This document shows, one piece after another, positions 55,372-64,000 of a stretch of DNA of 64,000 bases. The number at the start of each line of letters is the position of its first letter. Position 1 is the first letter of the stretch. Origin of the DNA: Pseudonocardia sp. ICBG1293 (GTDB lineage: Bacteria; Actinomycetota; Actinomycetes; Mycobacteriales; Pseudonocardiaceae); NCBI RefSeq assembly GCF_020131355.1, contig NZ_JAHLEL010000057.1:1-64000 (forward strand), in the 5' to 3' direction. Made by a program: the position numbers and the translations under genes. The notes below the pieces were generated by a model. The model was not told the DNA's origin and did no database searches. It saw nothing but the letters and a program-made list of their open reading frames with translations.

Positions 55372-56080
55372 CTCGGACCGACCGGGGGACGGACGTCGTT
55401 CCGGAACCGGTAATCGGAGGACAGGGCGGCGCGGACCGGGCACCGACGGTCCCGGGCCTGGGGACGGACGCGACACCGGTCCGGGTCACGACGCGGTCAC
55501 GGGCGCGGACGTCCCGGGCGGCGGTGTCCCGGGGGAGCAGGGCGACCTGCTCGCCGGTGACCGGGCGAACCTGCGCGGGGCCGACCTCGCCCGCGAGGCG
55601 CTGCGCGCGGCCCGTGAGGCGTCGGCCCGCAAGGCCGAGGAGCGGGCCCAGGCCGACCGGCCCAAGCTGCGCGTGGTCTCCGGGCGGGGACGCCGGCGTC
55701 GCTGGTCGGGGTCGGGGCCCGACGACCGGGACCCGCAGCCGTTCGGACGCCTGGTGTCGCGGGTGTCGGTCGACCGCGGCTGGTCGAACCGGCTGACCGA
55801 CGCGACGGTGCTCGGCCGCTGGCCGCAGCTGGTCGGCCCGGACGTCGCCGACCACTGCACGCCCGTCTCGCTGCGCGACGGCGAGCTGACCCTGCAGGCG
55901 GAGTCCACGGCGTGGGCCACCCAGCTGCGGACCCTGCAGCGGCAGCTGCTGACCCGGCTGGCCGCCGCGGTCGGCCCGGACGTCGTGCGCCGGATCCGGG
56001 TGGTCGGACCGAGCGGGCCGAGCTGGCGGCACGGCCCACGCCACGTCCGCGGCCGCGGACCGCGCGACACCTACGGCTGA
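55355..56080 (+). CDS. dciA: DciA family protein (DUF721), DnaB loader
   Basis: A 241-aa DUF721/DciA protein, the helicase operator or loader in bacteria that lack DnaC; it helps DnaB at initiation. The N-terminal ~100 residues are Gly/Asp/Arg-rich. The DUF721 domain is at about 125-225: GRLVSRVSVDRGWSNRLTDA, then GRWPQLVGPDVADHCTPVSL, LTLQAESTAWATQLRTLQRQ and ending VVRRIRVVGP. The GTG at 55355 is the first start in this frame after recF. It follows recF as Rv0004 does. Three DnaA boxes lie at its 5' end. Confidence 0.9.
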   Translation: MDTVDNSDRPGDGRRSGTGNRRTGRRGPGTDGPGPGDGRDTGPGHDAVTGADVPGGGVPGEQGDLLAGDRANLRGADLAREALRAAREASARKAEERAQADRPKLRVVSGRGRRRRWSGSGPDDRDPQPFGRLVSRVSVDRGWSNRLTDATVLGRWPQLVGPDVADHCTPVSLRDGELTLQAESTAWATQLRTLQRQLLTRLAAAVGPDVVRRIRVVGPSGPSWRHGPRHVRGRGPRDTYG

Positions 56081-56578
56081 GCACCCGTCCCGCGGCCCCG
56101 TCCGGCCCGCCGCGCCCTCGCCCGGTCGTGCTCCCGGTGTCACCGTCGTGGCCCGGAGCGCTGCCGGAGTGACCCCCGGAGGCGGCGGAACGGGGGTACG
56201 CGCCGGGGGCTGCTCACGTTGCGGACGCGTCACGGCGTCACGGACGCGTGCGGGGGCCCGGATCGGGTGGGGAGCTGCCGTGGGGCGGGCCCGGTGCTCT
56301 CGTCGCCGGTGAGCGCGGGATGACACGGCCGCCGATCCGTTCGGCGCCGTGGGGGCACGTCCGATCCCGCACCGGACGCCGTTCGCCCGTCTGTGGCGCT
56401 TCCAGGTGGATCCTTCCCGCCTTTCCGTCGGTCCCGACGGGTAGGATCGAGAGGTATTCCCGGGTGGCTCCTGAAGACATGACCCGAGCGCCCGGTCGGT
56501 GGAACCGCTCCGTCGTCGTCGCACCGGTGGTGCGCGCGAGGGGTGGGCGGTTCACGTGGCGAGGAGAAGCAGCTATCC
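56081..56578. other. Intergenic region upstream of gyrB
   Basis: A 498-bp stretch with no recognisable gene. It contains a TAGGAT -10-like hexamer (56442-56447) immediately preceded by the palindrome CCGTCGG-TC-CCGACGG (56425-56440). This is probably the gyrBA promoter. Confidence 0.55.
56425..56447 (+). promoter_or_regulatory. Candidate gyrB promoter with palindrome
   Basis: CCGTCGG-TC-CCGACGG fills the -35/-10 spacer, followed at once by GGTAGGAT. A palindrome between promoter boxes could make the promoter sensitive to supercoiling or to a repressor (inference). Confidence 0.4.
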
Positions 56579-58645
<2,067 letters not shown>

Positions 58646-58694
58646 TCCACACATCTGATCCAGACGGACGTATGACTTTGCACGAGGAGACTTC

Positions 58695-61205
<2,511 letters not shown>

Positions 61206-61214
61206 TGCCAGGTC

Positions 61215-61244
61215 GGGTGGCCGGTCCCCAGGGGCCGGCCACCC
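61215..61244 (+). terminator. Terminator after gyrA
   Basis: GGGTGGCCGG (61215-61224) pairs with CCGGCCACCC (61235-61244), a 10-bp stem with a further CCCC/GGGG pairing in the loop, 10 nt after the gyrA stop. Confidence 0.7.
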
Positions 61245-61304
61245 GGCACACGCCGTGGGGCCGGGGCAGTACCGAGCGACGACCAGCGAGGAGAGCTCCC
61301 AGTC

Positions 61305-62033
61305 GTGAGCACCGACGACCGCACCCCGTCGCAGGACGAGGCCCGCACCGTCGCCACCGACGCCGACCACGACCCGGCGACGACGACGGCGGCCCCGGCC
61401 GACCACGTACCCGGCCCGCGCGACGACGCCGAGCCCGCGGCCGATCCGACCGCGGCCTCGCCGCCGCCGTGGCGCCGGGTGCCCGACACCCACGACGACC
61501 GCGACGGCGGCTCGGTCGCGGACTCGCTGCTCAGCGAGGCCCCGACCGCGTTCATGACCGCCCCGGGCCCGGGGGCGGCCGGCGGCACCACGACCGCCGT
61601 CCGCGACCCGGAGCAGCGGGAGAACGGCACCGCCCCGGCGGAGACACCGCGTGCCTCGGTCCGCAACCGGCCGCCGCGTCAGGCGCTGCTGCAGCTCAAA
61701 CGGCTCGACCCGTGGTCGGTGCTGAAGATGGCGCTGGCCCTGGCCGTCGTGCTGTGGCTGGTGTGGATGGTCGCCGCGGGCGTCCTCTACGGGGTGCTCG
61801 GCGGGATGGGCGTCTGGGACCGGCTGAACGGGACCTACGCCGACCTCGTCACCTCGCAGCAGGAGACCGGGGGCTCACTGATCAGCGTCGGCCGGGTCTT
61901 CGGGCTCGCCGCCGTCGTCGGCGCGGTGAACAGCCTGCTGTTCGCCGTCGCCATCACGGTGGTCGCGTTCGTCTACAACGTGGCCGCCGACCTGGTCGGC
62001 GGCATCGAGGTCACGCTGTCCGAGCGGGACTGA
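61305..62033 (+). CDS. DUF3566 domain membrane protein
   Basis: A 242-aa protein like Rv0007. A long disordered acidic/Pro-rich N-terminus (1 to about 125) is followed by the DUF3566 domain (LQLKRLDPWSVLKMALALAV, then GGMGVWDRLNGTYADLVTSQ) with two transmembrane helices (about 140-165 and 200-230). The function is unknown; a membrane or division-linked role is inferred from conservation after gyrA. The GTG at 61305 is preceded by GAGGAGAG. Confidence 0.9.
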   Translation: MSTDDRTPSQDEARTVATDADHDPATTTAAPADHVPGPRDDAEPAADPTAASPPPWRRVPDTHDDRDGGSVADSLLSEAPTAFMTAPGPGAAGGTTTAVRDPEQRENGTAPAETPRASVRNRPPRQALLQLKRLDPWSVLKMALALAVVLWLVWMVAAGVLYGVLGGMGVWDRLNGTYADLVTSQQETGGSLISVGRVFGLAAVVGAVNSLLFAVAITVVAFVYNVAADLVGGIEVTLSERD

Positions 62034-62129
62034 CCGGAGCGTCGTCGCGCACCCCGCACGGGGCCGGGCGGAGGGGGACCCCCTTCGTCACCCGCTCGAC
62101 CCCGTGCGGTAGTGTTTCTCCTGTTGCAC

Positions 62130-62203
62130 GGGCCTATAGCTCAGTTGGTTAGAGCGCATCGCTGATAACGATGAGGTCGCTGGTTCAAATCCAGCTAGGC
62201 CCA
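62130..62203 (+). tRNA. tRNA-Ile (GAT)
   Basis: A 74-nt cloverleaf: acceptor GGGCCTA / TAGGCCC, D-arm AGCTCAGTTGGTTAGAGC, anticodon GAT at 62164-62166 in CTGATAA, T-arm GCTGGTTCAAATCCAGC. CCA is not encoded. A TAGTGT hexamer about 15 nt upstream is a possible -10. Confidence 0.97.
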
Positions 62204-62241
62204 CACCTCCCCCTCCGATGGTCACTCGTGAGGAGACCTCC

Positions 62242-62352
62242 GTGAAGAAGCTGTTCGTGCTGGCCGTAGCCGCCGGTGCCGCCTACTTCGGCTGGTCCCG
62301 CCTCCGCGGTGTCGGGTCCGACGACCTGTGGCACGAGGCCACCACCCGCTGA
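62242..62352 (+). CDS. DLW-39 family small protein
   Basis: 36 aa: VKKLFVLAVAAGAAYFGWSR then LRGVGSDDLWHEATTR. It is a short membrane-spanning peptide with the DDLW signature, conserved between tRNA-Ile and tRNA-Ala near gyrA in actinobacteria; function unknown. The ribosome-binding site GAGGAGA lies before the GTG at 62242. Confidence 0.85.
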   Translation: MKKLFVLAVAAGAAYFGWSRLRGVGSDDLWHEATTR

Positions 62353-62388
62353 CCCCGCCTCCCGGGGTACCGTGATCGGGACCCACCA

Positions 62389-62461
62389 GGGGACATAGCT
62401 CAATTGGCAGAGCACCGCCTTTGCAAGGCGGGGGTTAGGGGTTCGATTCCCCTTGTCTCCA
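62389..62461 (+). tRNA. tRNA-Ala (TGC)
   Basis: A 73-nt cloverleaf: acceptor GGGGACA / TGTCTCC (one G-U pair), anticodon TGC at 62422-62424 in TTTGCAA, T-arm GGGGTTCGATTCCCC. CCA is encoded at 62462-62464. Confidence 0.97.
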
Positions 62462-62536
62462 CCAGCAGTGACTGCCGTGCCCGGCGCTGCCGGGACCAGG
62501 ACGACGTCCGGTCGTCCGGACCCGATCACCACGCCG

Positions 62537-63523
62537 TCATGACCGCGGGTCCGCCGCGCGGTGGTCGGTGGCGGTGACGACGACGTCGTCCCAGTTCAGG
62601 CCGGTGAGCTCCTGCGAGACGCGCCAGATGCGCTCGGCGTCGTCCGTGCTGCGCAGGGGCCGGTAGAGGCCCAGCTCGGCGGGCGCACCACCCAGACCCC
62701 CGAACCCGTCGGGCCCGTAGAACCTCCCGCCGTGCGCGTCCGTGGAGGTCACGGCGTACAGCGCGGGAAGCCCGGCGCTCTGCGGGGTCCCGACGAGGAC
62801 GCCGCGCGCCGAGAGCGCGCCGATCACCCGTCGTCCCCGCGCGGGCTGATCGCGCCCGACCTCGGCACGTGCGGCGAGGAGGCTGGTCGGGGCGATCCCG
62901 GGGTGCGACACGTTGCTGGTGATGCCCCAGCGCCGGGCGGGGCTGCGGCGGTCGAGCTCGAGGGCGAACAGCCCGAGCGCCACCTTCGACTGGGCGTACG
63001 CGGCCATCCCGTTGCCGTAGGCGGCCTGCGCCTGGAGGTCGTCCCACACGACCCGGCCGCGGCGGGCGGCGACGCTGAGCTGGGAGGTCACCCGTGCCCG
63101 GCCGGCACGCAGCAGGGGCAGCAGGTGCGCGACGAGGGCGACGTGACCGAGGTGGTTGGTGCCGAACTGCAGCTCGAACCCGTCGACGGTGCTCGCCCGC
63201 CGGGGCGGGGTCATGACACCGGCGTTGTTGACCAGGATGTGGATCGGGCGGCCCTCGCCCCGCAGCGTGGAGCCGAGCGCGGCGACCGAGCCGAGGGACG
63301 ACAGGTCGAGCTCGCGCAGGGACACGGTCGCGCCGGGGGCCCGCATGCGGATCGCACCGACCGCGGCCTCGCCCTTGCGCCGGTTGCGGACGGGCAGCAC
63401 GATCTCGGCCCCTGCTGCGGCGAGCCGGGTGGCGATGCCGAGCCCGATGCCGTCGCTGGCGCCGGTGACGACGGCGAGCCGGCCGGTCAGGTCGCCGATG
63501 ATGATGTCGCGGGTGTCGGACAC
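62537..63523 (-). CDS. SDR family oxidoreductase
   Basis: A 328-aa short-chain dehydrogenase like the retinol-dehydrogenase/WW-domain oxidoreductase group. It shows LAVVTGASDGIGLGIATRLA (about 16-35), LVNNAGVMTPP, the NHLGHVALVAHLLPLL helix and the catalytic YAQSK (about 178-182). The GTG at 63523 has GGGAGA upstream; the longer open frame is noise. The substrate is unknown. It is probably co-transcribed with the DUF3159 gene just upstream. Confidence 0.9.
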   Translation of the reverse strand: MSDTRDIIIGDLTGRLAVVTGASDGIGLGIATRLAAAGAEIVLPVRNRRKGEAAVGAIRMRAPGATVSLRELDLSSLGSVAALGSTLRGEGRPIHILVNNAGVMTPPRRASTVDGFELQFGTNHLGHVALVAHLLPLLRAGRARVTSQLSVAARRGRVVWDDLQAQAAYGNGMAAYAQSKVALGLFALELDRRSPARRWGITSNVSHPGIAPTSLLAARAEVGRDQPARGRRVIGALSARGVLVGTPQSAGLPALYAVTSTDAHGGRFYGPDGFGGLGGAPAELGLYRPLRSTDDAERIWRVSQELTGLNWDDVVVTATDHRAADPRS

Positions 63524-63561
63524 GGTGTCTCCCTGGTGGGGTGTTCGAGGTCGGGTGGTGG

Positions 63562-64000
63562 TCAGGCGGCGGTGGCGCTGCGGTCGCCGATCGCGCGGCG
63601 GGCGGCGACGAGAGTGGCCGCGGCGAGTGCGGCGAAGACCGGAACGGCCCCGACGCCGAGGGCGGCGAGGACGGCGGGCTGGTCCGCCAGGTAGGCCAGG
63701 GCGCGCAGGGTGAGGTTGAGCGCGTGGAGCGCGGCACCGGCCAGCGTGCTGACGGTGTAGACGCGCAGCAGCCGGGGGTGGTCGCGCCAGTCGTCGGGGC
63801 CGCCGGCCAGGCGGTTGAACAACGTCCCGGTCACCGGCCGGCGGACGAGGACCGAGCCGAGGAACAGCACGCCGAGCGCGGCGGGGACCAGCGTGGGCAA
63901 CAGGAAGAACGCCCGCGCCTCGCCGGAGAACCCGGCGACGGCGGCGCACACCCCGGCCACCGCCAGACCGACGACCGCACCCCGCAGGGACTCCCGGCGT
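63562..64000 (-). CDS. DUF3159-like membrane protein, N-terminus outside the window
   Basis: C-terminal part of a polytopic membrane protein. In frame from the edge it reads RRESLRGAVVGLAVAGVCAA, then SGEARAFFLLPTLVPAALGV, VRRPVTGTLFNRLAGGPDDW and three or four hydrophobic helices. The PVTG..FNRLAG..D.WR pattern fits DUF3159 proteins. The true start lies beyond 64000. The function is unknown. Confidence 0.75.
   Translation of the reverse strand, partial: RRESLRGAVVGLAVAGVCAAVAGFSGEARAFFLLPTLVPAALGVLFLGSVLVRRPVTGTLFNRLAGGPDDWRDHPRLLRVYTVSTLAGAALHALNLTLRALAYLADQPAVLAALGVGAVPVFAALAAATLVAARRAIGDRSATAA

Overview
The window is the replication-origin region of a very GC-rich actinobacterial chromosome. 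Gene order and protein sequences point to Pseudonocardiales, most likely Pseudonocardia (inference). The order mutT4 / DUF6049 / pseudokinase / sigM / trxB-trxA / cwlM / parB-parA / rsmG / jag-yidC-yidD-rnpA-rpmH / dnaA-dnaN-gnd-recF-dciA-gyrB-gyrA / DUF3566 / tRNA-Ile / DLW-39 / tRNA-Ala matches the origin side of mycobacterial and pseudonocardial genomes. The left end carries the conserved neighbour block dnaB-rplI-rpsR-ssb-rpsF ... GT87-ponA-DUF5318-PadR-ino1.

Layout. 0-2.8 kb: dnaB and the rplI-rpsR-ssb-rpsF ribosomal/SSB operon (minus strand), with a foldable rpsF leader. 3-7.2 kb: endonuclease IV, a LuxR regulator, a frameshifted FAD oxidoreductase and a Nudix hydrolase that is open in frame with the GT87 gene. 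7.2-14 kb: GT87 glycosyltransferase, bifunctional PBP, DUF5318, PadR regulator, inositol-phosphate synthase. 14.1-21.4 kb: accessory segment with an IS5-type insertion (981 bp, TTA target duplication), a secreted NlpC/P60 protein whose catalytic cysteine codon is UGA, an SDR, a LysR/EamA pair, a DUF1707 protein, a UPF0158-nucleotidyltransferase/HEPN pair and a membrane protein. 21.5-28 kb: leuS with a short leader ORF, SdpI-like, DUF427, frameshifted yqgE and pcnA. 28-43 kb: cell-envelope, SigM and thioredoxin genes up to a 2.5-kb gene-free parS region. 43-49 kb: parB to rpmH. 49-62.5 kb: dnaA, oriC, dnaN to gyrA and two tRNAs. 62.5-64 kb: an SDR and a truncated DUF3159 gene.

The core genes serve one theme. 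DnaA, DnaN, RecF, DciA, SSB, DnaB and gyrase act at initiation and the fork. ParA/ParB with seven parS sites segregate the origin. RnpA, YidD, YidC and Jag belong to the usual dnaA-upstream cluster. CwlM, the PBP, GT87 and the pseudokinase concern wall synthesis, but the murJ flippase normally found before the pseudokinase is absent from its slot.

Recurring signals. At least eleven start codons lie exactly 6 nt after a TANNNT-like -10 hexamer, indicating leaderless mRNAs; one of these is the leuS leader ORF. trxBA has a GGAAT-N18-GTT (SigR/SigH-type) promoter. DnaA boxes occur in oriC and also before dnaA, before dnaB and at the recF/dciA junction. Three otherwise intact genes (dnaB, FAD oxidoreductase, yqgE) have single-base frameshifts, so assembly errors are plausible and must temper the UGA and UAG observations.
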